Below, piece after piece: positions 1 to 9,784 of a DNA stretch of 23,712 nt. The DNA comes from Anaerolineales bacterium UBA877 (GTDB taxonomy: Bacteria; Chloroflexota; Anaerolineae; Anaerolineales; Villigracilaceae): positions 1-23,712 of the forward strand of contig DBFP01000009.1 in assembly GCA_002294405.1 (NCBI GenBank), read 5' to 3'. The position numbers and the translations under genes are program-made. A model generated the notes under the pieces. It ran no database searches, was not told the origin of the DNA, and saw only the letters and a program-made list of their open reading frames with translations. Every line of letters starts with the position of its first letter. Within the stretch, counting starts at the first letter, position 1.

Positions 1-482
1 TGTTCTTCAAATCCAAGTCCCCTGTAGAGTTTGATTGCACTTGGATTGTCATCGCGGACTTGCAGCCATATTTCGTCAGCGTGGTGTTGACTGGCATGTT
101 GAACAGCCGAGAGGGTAAGCTCGCGACCGATGCCCCTGTTGCGAAACTCCGGACGAACAGCAACATTGGCGATCAGGTAATATTTTTTCCGGGCTTGACG
201 GTGGGGAATCACACTGACATTGCCGATAATTTCCCCATTTTCTTCCCAGACATATCCTGAAAGCGGCATGGAAACCGTTTCCACTGCATTGCTTGCCCAG
301 CGTAAAAAGACATTATCCTGCCCGGCCCGGCGTATTTGCTGGATATAATTCCGGCCTTCTTCGTCCATTGTATCGGCGAAGCATTTCTCGACAAGATCAG
401 CAACTCTCGGCAGGTCACGAACTATGTTGAGGGGACGAAGCTGCGGGAATCGAGGGATGATGGGGGCAGTGATGGCAGTCAC
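1..482 (-). CDS. GNAT-family N-acetyltransferase (3' part beyond the window)
   Basis: The leftward frame stays open for 160 codons and runs off the left edge, so the C-terminus is missing. The acetyl-CoA pyrophosphate loop is visible as RNRGIG (about residues 114-119), preceded by the strand YYLIANVAVRPEF. The motif-B helix follows as DNPSAIKLYRGLGFEE (about 145-160). This is the standard GNAT fold, which moves an acetyl group from acetyl-CoA to an amine; the substrate cannot be told. A RimI-like role is possible but not shown. An in-frame stop lies just upstream (504-506), so the start must be GTG 482 or TTG 497. I chose GTG 482 because TATAAT ends six bases before it, as in a leaderless gene; no well-spaced ribosome site serves it. 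Confidence 0.85.
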   Translation of the reverse strand, partial: MTAITAPIIPRFPQLRPLNIVRDLPRVADLVEKCFADTMDEEGRNYIQQIRRAGQDNVFLRWASNAVETVSMPLSGYVWEENGEIIGNVSVIPHRQARKKYYLIANVAVRPEFRNRGIGRELTLSAVQHASQHHADEIWLQVRDDNPSAIKLYRGLGFEE

Positions 483-488
483 CCAGAT

Positions 489-494
489 ATTATA
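489..494 (-). promoter_or_regulatory. putative -10 box placing the RNA start at the GNAT start codon
   Basis: The leftward strand has a perfect TATAAT, then ATCTGG, then GTG. A six-base discriminator would put +1 on the G of the start codon. There is no convincing -35 at 16-18 bp, so the call is weak. Confidence 0.35.
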
Positions 495-787
495 CAACCC
501 TCTTCATCCAGTGGACGGAATTTATCGAGAAGCATCGACCCAACTAAGTATTAGGATGTTGAACTATTTTTTGCGAGTCCGATCATCAGGGAACCTGATG
601 GTTGAAGTAATATTCGACGCAACATAATAATGGACTGATTGAAACAACACTCCTCTAACAATAATGGCCAAGTAGAACTTCCCGGGTGGTAAATGGGAAG
701 ATGTTGGAACAACAGCCTGTGGATAACCTGCATATACTCATATGGAATTCTAACGACCTTTTACTAACTTGTTGATTTTCTTTTTGT

Positions 788-793
788 TATAAT
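788..793 (+). promoter_or_regulatory. putative clpC promoter -10
   Basis: A consensus TATAAT lies in a T-rich stretch, about 125 bp before the clpC start. Upstream -35 candidates (TTGTTG, AACTTG) are poor or badly spaced, so only the -10 is offered. A 5' leader of about 115 bases would result. Confidence 0.4.
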
Positions 794-916
794 CCTCCCA
801 TACATACTTTGGATTCCGGGTTTGGACCAGGGTTGAAACCGCAATGACCCGGGGTTATGAAAGTTTAATTTTCAGTGTCAGAACACACACTGAGAGCGGA
901 AAAAGGAAATATTATC

Positions 917-3397
917 ATGATGCGATTTGATCGATTTACCGAACGAGCACAAGAAGCAGCCCAACGAGCAGCTGAGATAATCCAGCGATATGGACACAAC
1001 CAGATTGATACGGAACACATTCTTTTGGCACTCATTGAGCAACCGGGTGGGGTGATCCCACAGATCCTGGAAAATCTTAACATTAATGCCCAGTCGCTGA
1101 CCGAACGATTGGACCAGACTCTGCGAATGACGCCCAAAGCCAATATCTTTGGTGGTGGAGCGGGACAAATATTCATTACCCCGCGCGTGAAACGCATTAT
1201 CGACCTTGCCAACGAAGAGGCCAACCGTTTAAAGGACGAATATATCTCCACCGAGCATATTTTCCTGGCCATCATGAGCGAGCGCAATACTTCCGCAGCT
1301 CGCATTCTGGAAGGTGCCGGGTTAACTCGTGAGCGGGTGCTGGATGCCATCATGCAGTTGCGCGGCGGCCAGCGTGTCACTGATCCCCAGGCTGAGACAC
1401 GCTATAAGACCCTTGAGAAATATTCACGCGACCTGACCCAGCTTGCCCGCGAAGGCAAACTAGACCCTGTCATCGGGCGTGACAATGAGATCATGCGTGT
1501 CATCCAGATCCTTTCACGACGCACAAAGAATAACCCGGTTTTGATCGGTGAGGCAGGTGTGGGGAAAACGGCAATCGTTGAAGGTTTAGCACAAAAAATT
1601 GCCACCAATGATGTGCCTGAAATCTTATCTGGCAAACGGGTGGTTTCTCTGGACCTGGGTGCGATGATCGCCGGATCCCGTTTCCGCGGGGAATTTGAAG
1701 AACGCTTGAAATCAGCCATAGAAGATGTGCAACGCTCGGCGGGGGAAGTTATTTTGATGATCGATGAATTACATACCGTGGTCGGAGCGGGGGCTGCCCA
1801 GGGTGCCATGGACGCCTCCAACATGCTTAAGCCGGCCCTGGCACGTGGCGAATTGCAATGCATCGGTGCCACGACATTGGACGAATTTCATAAATATATT
1901 GAGAAAGATGCCGCCCTTGAGCGCCGCTTCGCCCCGGTCTATGTGGAGGAGCCGAGTGTGAATGACACCATTAAAATGCTCCAGGGTCTGCGTGATCGGT
2001 ACGAGGCGCACCACAAGGTCCGCTTTTCGGATGAAGCACTGGTTGCTGCAGCGCGCCTGGCAGACCGCTATGTCACTGACCGCCATTTGCCCGATAAAGC
2101 CATTGACCTGATGGATGAGTCTGCTGCAAAGTTACGCGTTGCCCTTTATTCGCTGCCGGATGATTTGAAATCCGCAAAGGCTGAAATTGACCGGTTGCAA
2201 GCTGAGGAAGATGCAGCCTCCAATGCCCGTGATTACCAACGTGCTGCTGAGATCAAGGTCAATCGCTTGCGGTTGGAGGGTGAATTTAAGGAAAAACGCG
2301 ATAAGTGGGAATCCGAACACCACCTGGATGAAGTGGTGGACGTGAATGATATTGCTGAAGTCGTCCACCAGTGGACCGGCATCCCTGTAAACCAAATGAT
2401 GGAGACAGAATCTGCCAAGTTATTACAGATGGAAGATCGCTTGCATGAACGCATTATCGGTCAGGATGAGGCCATCCATGCCGTCTCGGATGCAATCCGA
2501 CGTGCCCGCTCTGGTTTAAAAGATCCATCCCGCCCGATCGGTTCCTTCATATTCATAGGTCCCTCCGGGGTCGGTAAGACCGAGCTGGCAAAAGCCCTGG
2601 CATGGTTCATGTTCGACGATGAAGAAGCGTTGGTGCGGATCGATATGTCGGAATATCGGGAACAACATACGGTATCGCGCCTTTTCGGCGCACCCCCCGG
2701 TTACGTAGGGTACGAAGAGGGTGGTCAATTAACCGAAGCAGTACGCCGCCGCCCGTACCGTGTACTGCTGTTCGATGAAATCGAGAAAGCCCACCCCGAG
2801 GTCTGGAATGCACTGCTGCAAATCCTGGACGATGGTCGAATGACTGACGGTCAGGGTAATGTGGTGGACTTCCGTAACACCGTGCTCATCATGACCTCGA
2901 ACCTGGGCACGGAATATGTGCGCAAAGGGGGAACCCTGGGATTTCTCCAGCCAAGTGTTACGGACGAAGACCGTGAGACCCACGATAAAATTGAGAAAGC
3001 GCTAAAGGGAACTTTCCGACCGGAATTCCTCAACCGTGTTGACGAGATCATCATGTTCTCTCCTTTAACTGTCGAGCAGATGGAGAAAATCGTAGCGCTC
3101 CAAATGAAGGAAATCCAAGACCGCCTTGCCGAGTTTGGTGTAAAAGTAGACCTAACTGCTGCTGCCCGAAAATGGCTAGCCAGGACCGGTTATGACCCCG
3201 CATTTGGAGCCCGCCCGTTACGCCGCGCCTTGCAGAAATTCGTTGAAAGCCCCCTTTCCATGGAATTACTGGGTGGGAAGATCCCCAGCGGTGTATCAGT
3301 TACGGTAGATACGAATGCTGACGATAGCGGGTTGGAGTTCAAGACAAAAGAACCGAAGGGGAAAAAGGAGAAAGAAGAAGAAAAAAGCAAGAAGTAA
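917..3397 (+). CDS. clpC: ATP-dependent Clp protease ATP-binding subunit ClpC
   Basis: Class I Clp/Hsp100 AAA+ unfoldase, 826 residues, a usual length. It unfolds substrates and feeds them to the ClpP peptidase in the cytoplasm. The order seen is: an N-terminal double Clp repeat ([12 protein letters not shown] onward, to about 150); first AAA+ with Walker A GEAGVGKT (about 211-218) and Walker B ILMIDELH; a middle domain with a UVR-like stretch ([13 protein letters not shown]); second AAA+ with [23 protein letters not shown] and the arginine-finger region [11 protein letters not shown]; and a Lys/Glu-rich tail. A GTG lies 14 codons upstream in frame, but AAAGGA sits 9 bp before ATG 917 and family members begin at this Met. 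It is alone in its transcript, with a -10 upstream and a terminator just after. Confidence 0.97.
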   Translation: MMRFDRFTERAQEAAQRAAEIIQRYGHNQIDTEHILLALIEQPGGVIPQILENLNINAQSLTERLDQTLRMTPKANIFGGGAGQIFITPRVKRIIDLANEEANRLKDEYISTEHIFLAIMSERNTSAARILEGAGLTRERVLDAIMQLRGGQRVTDPQAETRYKTLEKYSRDLTQLAREGKLDPVIGRDNEIMRVIQILSRRTKNNPVLIGEAGVGKTAIVEGLAQKIATNDVPEILSGKRVVSLDLGAMIAGSRFRGEFEERLKSAIEDVQRSAGEVILMIDELHTVVGAGAAQGAMDASNMLKPALARGELQCIGATTLDEFHKYIEKDAALERRFAPVYVEEPSVNDTIKMLQGLRDRYEAHHKVRFSDEALVAAARLADRYVTDRHLPDKAIDLMDESAAKLRVALYSLPDDLKSAKAEIDRLQAEEDAASNARDYQRAAEIKVNRLRLEGEFKEKRDKWESEHHLDEVVDVNDIAEVVHQWTGIPVNQMMETESAKLLQMEDRLHERIIGQDEAIHAVSDAIRRARSGLKDPSRPIGSFIFIGPSGVGKTELAKALAWFMFDDEEALVRIDMSEYREQHTVSRLFGAPPGYVGYEEGGQLTEAVRRRPYRVLLFDEIEKAHPEVWNALLQILDDGRMTDGQGNVVDFRNTVLIMTSNLGTEYVRKGGTLGFLQPSVTDEDRETHDKIEKALKGTFRPEFLNRVDEIIMFSPLTVEQMEKIVALQMKEIQDRLAEFGVKVDLTAAARKWLARTGYDPAFGARPLRRALQKFVESPLSMELLGGKIPSGVSVTVDTNADDSGLEFKTKEPKGKKEKEEEKSKK

Positions 3398-3407
3398 CCG
3401 GGAGTTT

Positions 3408-3443
3408 CAGGGATGGCAGGATAAATCTGCCATCCCTGTTTTT
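3408..3443 (+). terminator. Rho-independent terminator of clpC
   Basis: A perfect 12-bp stem CAGGGATGGCAG / CTGCCATCCCTG with a 7-base loop is followed by TTTTT. It starts 10 bp after the clpC stop codon. Confidence 0.92.
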
Positions 3444-3598
3444 ATCCTGGGGGATATATCAGGGATCGAACCAGCAATAATAATTTCCTGCGAAGAAATA
3501 TATAGTCTCGTGGAAATTGGCAGGTGATGCAGTGACCCCCTGCGGAGTTATTCATACACAATATCATCACAATCCAAGGCAGCTGCTTTCCCTATATT

Positions 3599-4342
3599 TC
3601 ATTTTCTTTCAAACAAATGATCCCGCCAGATTTTTTTCTGGTGAAGATAAAACCTGAGCAATGTCCATAATATACCAAAACCATATTCGATGCTTTTTCC
3701 CAGACTAATAGATGATGCCTCCGGGAAATACCGGGTGACAATGGGGATTTCTTCAAAATACAGGTTGCAGGCCATACCTTGGGCGATTATCTGGGTATCG
3801 AATATGAAACCATCACTGTTTCTTTCAAATTTCACTGTTTCGAGATATTTTCTTGAATAAGCCCGGAAACCAGAGTGAATTTCAGTGAGATACCGCTGAA
3901 AAATAATGTTTGCCAGTGCGGTCAGAAATATATTGGCATCGTATTTCCACCAGGGCATCCCGCCTTCCAAAGTTTTTCCACCCAGCATGCGCGAGCCAAA
4001 AACCGCATCCACCTTTTGATCAAGTATTGGTTGGATCAATTGGGGAATTACCGTTGCATCGTACTGATGATCCGGGTGGACCATGACGACAATATCCGCA
4101 AACATTGCCAACGCCTGGGTGTAACAGGTTTTTTGATTGGCTCCATACCCTTGGTTAACCTCATGTCGAAAAACAATCAAACCGGCTTTTTCAGCGATTT
4201 GCACGGTATGATCCTTTGAACAATCATCCACGAGAATGATGAATTGACGATATTCCTGTGGAATTTCTTCCAGTGTGCGAAACAGTGTTTTTTCGGCGTT
4301 ATACGCGGGCAGGACGATAACGATTTTTTTATCCATGGTCAT
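3599..4342 (-). CDS. glycosyltransferase family 2, dolichol-phosphate-mannose-synthase-like
   Basis: A 247-residue protein starting with the GT2 nucleotide-sugar fold: IVIVLPAYNAEKTL (about 6-19) and ILVDDCSKDHT (about 36-46). MVHPDHQYD (about 87-95) stands where the DxD metal site normally lies. EIHSGFRAYSRKYLE (about 156-170) is typical of DPM1/polyprenyl-phosphate hexosyltransferases. I see no membrane anchor apart from a mildly hydrophobic C-terminal stretch. The expected role is to transfer a hexose to a lipid carrier or glycan at the inner face of the membrane. The next gene upstream (4500-5756) looks like an integral-membrane glycosyltransferase and could use such a lipid-linked sugar. 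An internal ATG at 4336 is an alternative start. Confidence 0.85.
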   Translation of the reverse strand: MTMDKKIVIVLPAYNAEKTLFRTLEEIPQEYRQFIILVDDCSKDHTVQIAEKAGLIVFRHEVNQGYGANQKTCYTQALAMFADIVVMVHPDHQYDATVIPQLIQPILDQKVDAVFGSRMLGGKTLEGGMPWWKYDANIFLTALANIIFQRYLTEIHSGFRAYSRKYLETVKFERNSDGFIFDTQIIAQGMACNLYFEEIPIVTRYFPEASSISLGKSIEYGFGILWTLLRFYLHQKKIWRDHLFERK

Positions 4343-4499
4343 TAAGATTATTATTCCTTCGCAAATTTTTTAGATAAATAATAAAGACCTTGGAAAACTT
4401 TTCGATCATTTACTAATTACGCATTTTTCACATTCGATAATTTAGAGAATAAAATAATATACGCGAATTGAGGTCAGGTCAACTCCCATGTTTATGCAC

Positions 4500-5756
4500 T
4501 TATTTAATTACAAAGACTCCGATTGAATATTGGATAATCGAGGCGAGTGCAAGGATAAATAAGAGGGAAGGCTTCCACTTTTCGATTCCCAGGGCGGTCA
4601 GCAACAGCAATGGAACGGTAAAATCAAGGGTGTAGCGCGGCCCGAACTGGAGCCAGCCCGTACCCATGATCAACAAAATGGGAATATTTGTAATCAGAAT
4701 AGATGACAATAATACCCAGGGGATCCATTTTGAACCTGAATTTTTAAAGGAAAAAAAGGCACCAAAGAAGAGCGGGCTTAGTAAAAAAAGACTTCCCCCC
4801 ATCTTGGTTTGGGCTCTTAATGGGAATGGATAAAAAATGTACTGATAATAAATATTGACGGGAGCATAACTGATGTTGAAGTAACCATAGCGGTCAAAAT
4901 TAGCCTTAAATAGATCATCCATGAGATGATATTCCAGCCCAAAATTAAAAGGGCCGCCAAACCGGGCAATATTATATAAAAGTATAAACGCTGACGCGGT
5001 AATTATTGGCAGTGCTGCCAGCAAGAAATTTTTAATGACACGGCTCCAATCCCATGGCTTCTCTTTATAAATAAGATATATGATTGGGAAAATACCGGTA
5101 AATACCAAGTTGATCCGTGTAAGCATGGCAGCAGCCAGGGCCAACCCTGTCCACCACCACGCGGCTCTTGTTTGTTGTATGGATAATGCAGCCAAATACG
5201 CCAAAATAGTACATGTGAATCCGATCAACTGTCCGGTGGACCACACCTTGCCATAGGGTGCAAGCGTAAGGTGAACAGTTCCAAATGCAAAGAACAGCAC
5301 CAGGATCCCCCTTTGAACCTTGGATATATGCAGCAGCCCCCTTTGATAGGCAGCACGCAGAAGTTGGGCAATGAGGCCTACATTCAAGGCTGCGATGATG
5401 GCTGTGAAAATTACATCGTTGAAGTTAACTCCAAACAAGGCGATAAAAGGTATTACTACCAATGCAGGGAAAGGAGCCCAGTAAAGGAAATATTTTCCCC
5501 CAAAGAATATTAGATCATGTGTGGAGGGGGGGATTAAACGCAACCAGGTTTGACCATGAAGGAAGGCATCTGCCAGGTAATTATAATAAGGATTCTTGGA
5601 GGGGGAGAATAATGCACCAGTTACGGCTGATAATTCAATGTAAACAATGCCCGCGACGAGAGCAGATCCAAAGGGGGATTCCCAAAGGTGGAATAAGGTC
5701 AATTGGAATTGTTGAAATGCAAACCTTAATCTATTGATAAACGTCACGAAAAACAC
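4500..5756 (-). CDS. polytopic membrane protein, GT-C/glycosyltransferase-39-like
   Basis: A 418-residue protein with about ten hydrophobic segments. The first extracytoplasmic loop, after TM1, contains NPYYNYLADAFLHGQTWLR and then STHDLIFFGGKYFLYW. That layout (acidic residue soon after TM1, then an aromatic loop) is typical of PMT/ArnT-like GT-C enzymes, which use polyprenyl-phosphate sugars. Family membership is inferred from architecture; I do not see a decisive catalytic signature. GTG 5756 is the longest start but has no ribosome site; GTG 5747 has CAGG nine bases upstream and may be the true start. It lies between acpS and the GT2 gene, all leftward, with gaps of 76 and 157 bp. Confidence 0.65.
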   Translation of the reverse strand: MFFVTFINRLRFAFQQFQLTLFHLWESPFGSALVAGIVYIELSAVTGALFSPSKNPYYNYLADAFLHGQTWLRLIPPSTHDLIFFGGKYFLYWAPFPALVVIPFIALFGVNFNDVIFTAIIAALNVGLIAQLLRAAYQRGLLHISKVQRGILVLFFAFGTVHLTLAPYGKVWSTGQLIGFTCTILAYLAALSIQQTRAAWWWTGLALAAAMLTRINLVFTGIFPIIYLIYKEKPWDWSRVIKNFLLAALPIITASAFILLYNIARFGGPFNFGLEYHLMDDLFKANFDRYGYFNISYAPVNIYYQYIFYPFPLRAQTKMGGSLFLLSPLFFGAFFSFKNSGSKWIPWVLLSSILITNIPILLIMGTGWLQFGPRYTLDFTVPLLLLTALGIEKWKPSLLFILALASIIQYSIGVFVIK

Positions 5757-5832
5757 CCTGGCTTCTCGAATGGGAATTGATTATAAGTTTCCTGGAGAGA
5801 ACCCCTTTCAGCGATTGAACGATTTTTAAGAT

Positions 5833-6201
5833 TTAGGTACCGTAACCGACCACCACCGCAATGGCGTTGTCCCGGCTGTGGCTAAGACTGATAGCCCAGG
5901 TTGTCAAACCCAGGAATTTTGCCACCATTTCCGCCCTCCCATGCAGGACAAGATAGGGTTCTCCACTGCGTTTATGCAATATTTCGACTTCGCGCCAACT
6001 GACCGGACCAATACCGGTCCCCAGGGCTTTCGTGGTTGCCTCTTTGGCCGCGAAACGGGCAGCCAGGGCGTCAGACCGCCCGCTGCACTCAGCAATCTCG
6101 CTGGAGGTGAAGACACGTTCCTGGAACCGAAATCCATGACGATCAAGTGCTGCCTGGATGCGGGGAATTTCAATGATATCGATCCCGGTTTTTAGTATCA
6201 T
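5833..6201 (-). CDS. acpS: holo-[acyl-carrier-protein] synthase
   Basis: Transfers 4'-phosphopantetheine from CoA to the conserved Ser of acyl carrier protein, activating fatty acid synthesis. The 122 residues match the small AcpS class. TGIDIIEIPRI (about 5-15) carries the Mg-binding Asp. RFAAKEATTKALGTG (about 49-63) is the second signature, with the Glu of the KEA motif. The end AISLSHSRDNAIAVV is also diagnostic. It follows the non-catalytic M16 gene by 36 bp in the same direction and has no clear ribosome site of its own. Confidence 0.95.
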   Translation of the reverse strand: MILKTGIDIIEIPRIQAALDRHGFRFQERVFTSSEIAECSGRSDALAARFAAKEATTKALGTGIGPVSWREVEILHKRSGEPYLVLHGRAEMVAKFLGLTTWAISLSHSRDNAIAVVVGYGT

Positions 6202-6237
6202 GGAAAAATAAAATGATTCAATACAATAATATCGTGT

Positions 6238-7512
6238 CTACGATCCTGCAATCGCCACAGCCAATTTATCGGGATGCAGGTATTTCCTTGCAGTACTCAA
6301 TACCTCTTCCGGGGTGATGGATCTCACCATGTCTGGATAGAGGCGGTAGTAATCCAAGCCCAGGTCAAAACGTTCGATATTCAAAAGGGCATTAACCACC
6401 CCTGCATTGGATTCGAGAGAGAGCGGTAACCGTCCAATGTAGTTTGACTGGCTGTCAGCGAGTTCCTCGTTGGTGACCCCCTTGTCGACGAAGCGTTGAA
6501 TTTCCTGGAAAATCAATTCTTTAGCCTTCACGATATTTTCCCGGTTTACACCCGCGCTTACGTCCCAAGTGCCGGGTCCGATGCCGGCGCTCAGGGAGGA
6601 GGAGGCATAATACGCCAGTCCGGATTTTTCGCGTACCACTTGTCCAATCCGCCCAGCCATGCCGAATTGCCCGAGTATCGAGTTGCCCAGCGAAGCAGGA
6701 ATATAGTCAGGATCAATCCGGCGGGGACCTGTGGTACCGATGACAAGATCAGATTGTGACTTACCAGGGATATTTACCCTCCTGGTTTTTGTCTTCTTGA
6801 GATGAATGAGTTCTGGCAGGATTGGCAGATCCGGTTGGGCGGAATTGGTCCAGTCACCCAATACCCCTTCAACCTGTTTTGATATGATCTGTGCATCGAC
6901 CGCACCAACAATGGCAATCACAAAACCTTTTGGCCCGTAGTGGAGGCGATGGAAATCTTCCAGGTCGTCGCGGGTGATCGCTTGTATCGTGCCCGGCCAG
7001 CCATCATCCGGGCGGGCATACGGATGACCGGCGAAAACAATTTGATCAAAAGTCAGTGAGGCCATTTCCGCTGTATCCTGCGCGCGAATAGCAAGCCCGG
7101 TCAAAAATTGTGCCCGCAGGCGTTCAACTTCTTCAGTGGGAAATATGGGGTGACGGAGAGCATCTGCCAGGACGCCCAGCAAATGGGGGACATCCTCCGA
7201 CAGGCAACGCCCTGTGAACCCCGCAGTATGACCTCCTGCAGAGAAGGACAGGTTGGCACCCACAGATTCCAAAGTGTTGAAGATCTCCTGGAAATCACGA
7301 TCCCGGCTGCCTCGAAGTAATCCGATGGCGGTGAAATCTGCCAAGCCGAGTTTTTCATCTGTGTCGAACAAGCTGCCGCAAGGGAAGTAGCCCCCCAAAA
7401 CAACAGATGGGCTGTTGCGGTTTATTCGTACCAGAATGGTAATTCCATTGGACAGGACGATGCGAGTTATATCATCCCGCCCCGGGAGCGAATGCTGAAG
7501 GATGGATTTCAA
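6238..7512 (-). CDS. M16-family peptidase-like protein lacking the zinc motif
   Basis: A 424-residue protein with two M16 halves. Where the partner gene has HWCEH, this one reads DFTAI (in GLADFTAIGLLRG, about residues 56-68), so the inverzincin ligands are gone and it should not bind zinc. It keeps the C-terminal substrate-gripping segment VREKSGLAYYASSS, which the partner lacks. This division of labour is known for heterodimeric M16B peptidases, so it is probably the non-catalytic subunit. It begins at TTG 7512, overlapping the catalytic gene's stop by 4 bp, with GAAGGG six bases upstream; the overlap suggests translational coupling and one-to-one synthesis. Confidence 0.9.
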   Translation of the reverse strand: MKSILQHSLPGRDDITRIVLSNGITILVRINRNSPSVVLGGYFPCGSLFDTDEKLGLADFTAIGLLRGSRDRDFQEIFNTLESVGANLSFSAGGHTAGFTGRCLSEDVPHLLGVLADALRHPIFPTEEVERLRAQFLTGLAIRAQDTAEMASLTFDQIVFAGHPYARPDDGWPGTIQAITRDDLEDFHRLHYGPKGFVIAIVGAVDAQIISKQVEGVLGDWTNSAQPDLPILPELIHLKKTKTRRVNIPGKSQSDLVIGTTGPRRIDPDYIPASLGNSILGQFGMAGRIGQVVREKSGLAYYASSSLSAGIGPGTWDVSAGVNRENIVKAKELIFQEIQRFVDKGVTNEELADSQSNYIGRLPLSLESNAGVVNALLNIERFDLGLDYYRLYPDMVRSITPEEVLSTARKYLHPDKLAVAIAGS

Positions 7513-8801
7513 GATTTTCCCTTCACGCCGCTTGGAAGGTACGTGCCCACCACCCGGTTCTGGGGCTGTAAATATTTCCGGGCCACCTTCTGCAGATCGG
7601 CAGGTGTCACCTTGGCGAGTTCTTCAAGATAGGTCAGGAACCAGTTATACGTGGCAAACATCTCAGCGTGACCCAACCAGAATGCCTGGTTGGTGATATT
7701 TTCAGAGCCATAGGCAAATAAAGCCCGTGCCTGTTTGATGGCCCGGTTGATTTCTGCGATTGGCACACGGGCGTCCAGGATTCGTTTGACTTCGCCGTCG
7801 AAGGCAGCCAAGGTTTCTTCAGGTTTGCGTTTTGGATGAACCGTGATAACAATGCTGTAAAGGAATGGATCAGCCGTCGCCACCAATCCACCACCGACGG
7901 ACACCGCCAGATCTTTTTCCACAAGAGCCCGATACAACCGGGAAGTTTTATTGGAAATTCCTCCACCCCCAAACATGTTCAAGCTGCTTGGACCGGACAG
8001 CAGGCTGTCGAGGACGGTAAAGGGAAAAAAGTCAGGATCTGCAGCAGCCGGAGCGTGATACGAAATATCAAGGAAGGTAGTCTCACCGGGTCCTTCCACC
8101 GTCAAATTATGTTCACCAACAGCAGCAGGTTCGGGACGGGAAATGTGCCGCGGTGGGGGACCGGCGGGAATTTTATTAAAAAGTTTCCGTATTTTCGCCA
8201 ATATTTCCCTGGTTTTAAAATCTCCGGCAATGCTTATCACTGCGTTGTTTGGGATATAGAAAGTGCGGTAATGAGCAAAAAGGTCATCCCGACTCATGGA
8301 CTGCAAGTCTGGCATGTCGCCAATCACCTCATGATGATATGGGTGTGTGCGGAAACAGGCATGTTGGACAGCCTCGCTAAGTCGGAAGAATGGTTCGTTT
8401 TCACTTCCTTCACGCTCGGAAATGACAACCGTCCGCTCAGATGCCACTTCCTGCTCATCGAAAAGGCTGTTAACCATCCGATCTGCCTCGATCTGCAGGC
8501 CCAAATCCACCTTGTCGGAAGGCATGGTCTCAAAAAAAGTCGTCCAATCTAAAAATGTGGAGGCATTCCATATGCCTCCCTCGCGTGAAATCGCCCGCTC
8601 CATTACACTGGGGGGAAATTGAGGCGTACCTTTGAACTGCATGTGCTCGCACCAATGGGAAATGCCCGTGTGCCCGGTGGTTTCATCCCTTGAACCAACC
8701 CGGTACCAGACCCAGGAACTAACCAGGGGGGTGGTGTGGATTTCTTTCAGCAGAATCTTTAGACCGTTTTCCAGCAGAAATTCGCTGAAAAGATTGGTCA
8801 T
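7509..8801 (-). CDS. M16-family zinc peptidase, catalytic subunit
   Basis: A 430-residue inverzincin. HWCEH (residues 49-53) is the HXXEH zinc and catalytic motif. SERTVVISEREG supplies the distal Glu ligand near residue 129, the expected spacing after the last His. VWYRVGSRDE and the conserved GTPQFP follow the family. The second half ends with YLQPQNRVVGTYLP, but the R/Y substrate-gripping segment is poor (YRALVEKDLAVSVGG), so it probably works with the downstream M16-like subunit. No signal peptide is visible, so a cytoplasmic enzyme degrading peptides or signal sequences is expected. It starts within an ATGA overlap with the upstream anchored protein gene, so the three genes form a coupled cluster. 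Confidence 0.93.
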   Translation of the reverse strand: MTNLFSEFLLENGLKILLKEIHTTPLVSSWVWYRVGSRDETTGHTGISHWCEHMQFKGTPQFPPSVMERAISREGGIWNASTFLDWTTFFETMPSDKVDLGLQIEADRMVNSLFDEQEVASERTVVISEREGSENEPFFRLSEAVQHACFRTHPYHHEVIGDMPDLQSMSRDDLFAHYRTFYIPNNAVISIAGDFKTREILAKIRKLFNKIPAGPPPRHISRPEPAAVGEHNLTVEGPGETTFLDISYHAPAAADPDFFPFTVLDSLLSGPSSLNMFGGGGISNKTSRLYRALVEKDLAVSVGGGLVATADPFLYSIVITVHPKRKPEETLAAFDGEVKRILDARVPIAEINRAIKQARALFAYGSENITNQAFWLGHAEMFATYNWFLTYLEELAKVTPADLQKVARKYLQPQNRVVGTYLPSGVKGKS

Positions 8802-9784
8802 GGAACACCGGGGATTGCAGTGGGAACATCATGGTTTTCACAGAGGTAGGTCCCCTGGGGAAATTGGGCATTCTTATCGTATGTGCAATAATATGTTCGC
8901 ACCGTATTTTGCAACCCGGTCAAGGATTGATGGAGCCCGGTCTGTGCCAATGGAATATTCACAGGTATCTGCAAAGATACCGGAACACTAAATTGGACAG
9001 GAACAGAAATGTTTAATGCAACCGGTAGGGTCGTTCCAGCTGGTAAAGTGACCTTGGCCTGTGAATTTATTGAAAAACTTCCTGAGTTGATAACAATATT
9101 TGCATTGGGGATGACGACGCCCTGGGTCAAGGTTACATCTGTGTTTTGTTGGATCGGTAATACGAAATCAATGGGAATCTGGGTGTCGGCGGTGATGGTG
9201 GTGTAAATACTGGCGGTATCCATTTCAGTGAAATTGTTATACATACCGCTGAGCAGACCGTTGATCGTTGCATTGAGACCATTTATTTTCCCATTCATGG
9301 TCACAATCAGACCCACAAGAACAGCATTTATCCCCAGGGAAACAATTGCAGCCACCCCCCAGACAAGGGGATTGATCTGTTTGGTTTTGGAGGGAGTTGC
9401 TGGTTCACTTGCTGGTTTTTGTGAAGGGGGGTTTTTACCGGAAGATAAAAGCGCTCGTAAGCGCAGACCCGGGTTTATCCGTTTATCGGAGAATTGTGGA
9501 ACTGATCGATCTCCCCGGGTGGGGATAACTTCTGGATGGGAGTTCTCTGAAGGGTTTTCCACCTTTTCCCCCGGGGCGGGTTCGGACAGTTTCTTGGTTT
9601 CTGTGGGGGAGGAGGTTTCATTTCCTGTACTCAAGACAACCGGGGAATTGCTGTCGCCTGAATCGGACAATGGTTTCGACAAGTGGATGACACGCTTCGG
9701 TTCGAATAAAGGACGTTTATTCTCATCGGAAACCGGCTTGGTTTTATTCTCATCAGGTGGTTTGTTGGGATCGGAAATGGACAT
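8798..9784 (-). CDS. single-pass membrane protein of unknown function
   Basis: I do not recognise this 328-residue protein. Residues 1-135 are low-complexity, rich in Pro, Ser, Lys and Glu, and probably disordered. One transmembrane helix follows (about 138-163, PLVWGVAAIVSLGINAVLVG). Residues 165-328 are rich in Thr, Val, Ile and Asn with alternating hydrophobic residues (for example VTLPAGTTLPVALNISVPVQ), suggesting an extracytoplasmic beta-rich domain. Two Cys near the end (YYC and YLC) could form a disulfide. By charge, the N-terminal part is probably cytoplasmic. The start is ATG 9784 because AAAGGAG lies 7 bp upstream; the frame is open further but without support. Its stop overlaps the M16 start by 4 bp, so it may be a partner, anchor or substrate of that protease. 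Confidence 0.8.
   Translation of the reverse strand: MSISDPNKPPDENKTKPVSDENKRPLFEPKRVIHLSKPLSDSGDSNSPVVLSTGNETSSPTETKKLSEPAPGEKVENPSENSHPEVIPTRGDRSVPQFSDKRINPGLRLRALLSSGKNPPSQKPASEPATPSKTKQINPLVWGVAAIVSLGINAVLVGLIVTMNGKINGLNATINGLLSGMYNNFTEMDTASIYTTITADTQIPIDFVLPIQQNTDVTLTQGVVIPNANIVINSGSFSINSQAKVTLPAGTTLPVALNISVPVQFSVPVSLQIPVNIPLAQTGLHQSLTGLQNTVRTYYCTYDKNAQFPQGTYLCENHDVPTAIPGVP

Larger units (their letters stand above)
483..916. other. divergent intergenic region between the GNAT gene and clpC
   Basis: About 430 bp with no supported gene. It holds the GNAT -10 (489-494), a small perfect dyad CATCAGG-GAA-CCTGATG (584-600) without a T-run, one isolated DnaA-box-like 9-mer (718-726), and the clpC -10 (788-793). 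I see no CIRCE element (HrcA operator) here. Confidence 0.6.

Noticed and set aside
584..600. Small perfect hairpin CATCAGG-GAA-CCTGATG
   Set aside because: No T-run on either strand and no gene end to serve, so not called a terminator.
718..726. Consensus DnaA box (TTATCCACA on the minus strand)
   Set aside because: Single copy with no cluster, AT-rich unwinding element or dnaA/dnaN nearby; one 9-mer match in a window this size is not surprising.
875..916. GTG start giving ClpC 14 extra residues
   Set aside because: ATG 917 has a well-placed ribosome site and matches the normal ClpC N-terminus.
3315..3527. 70-codon plus-strand frame across the clpC end
   Set aside because: Overlaps the clpC tail in another frame and runs through the terminator; no start signal.
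7836..8552. 238-codon open frame on the plus strand
   Set aside because: Antisense to the catalytic M16 gene, with no ribosome site or recognisable protein; a shadow frame.
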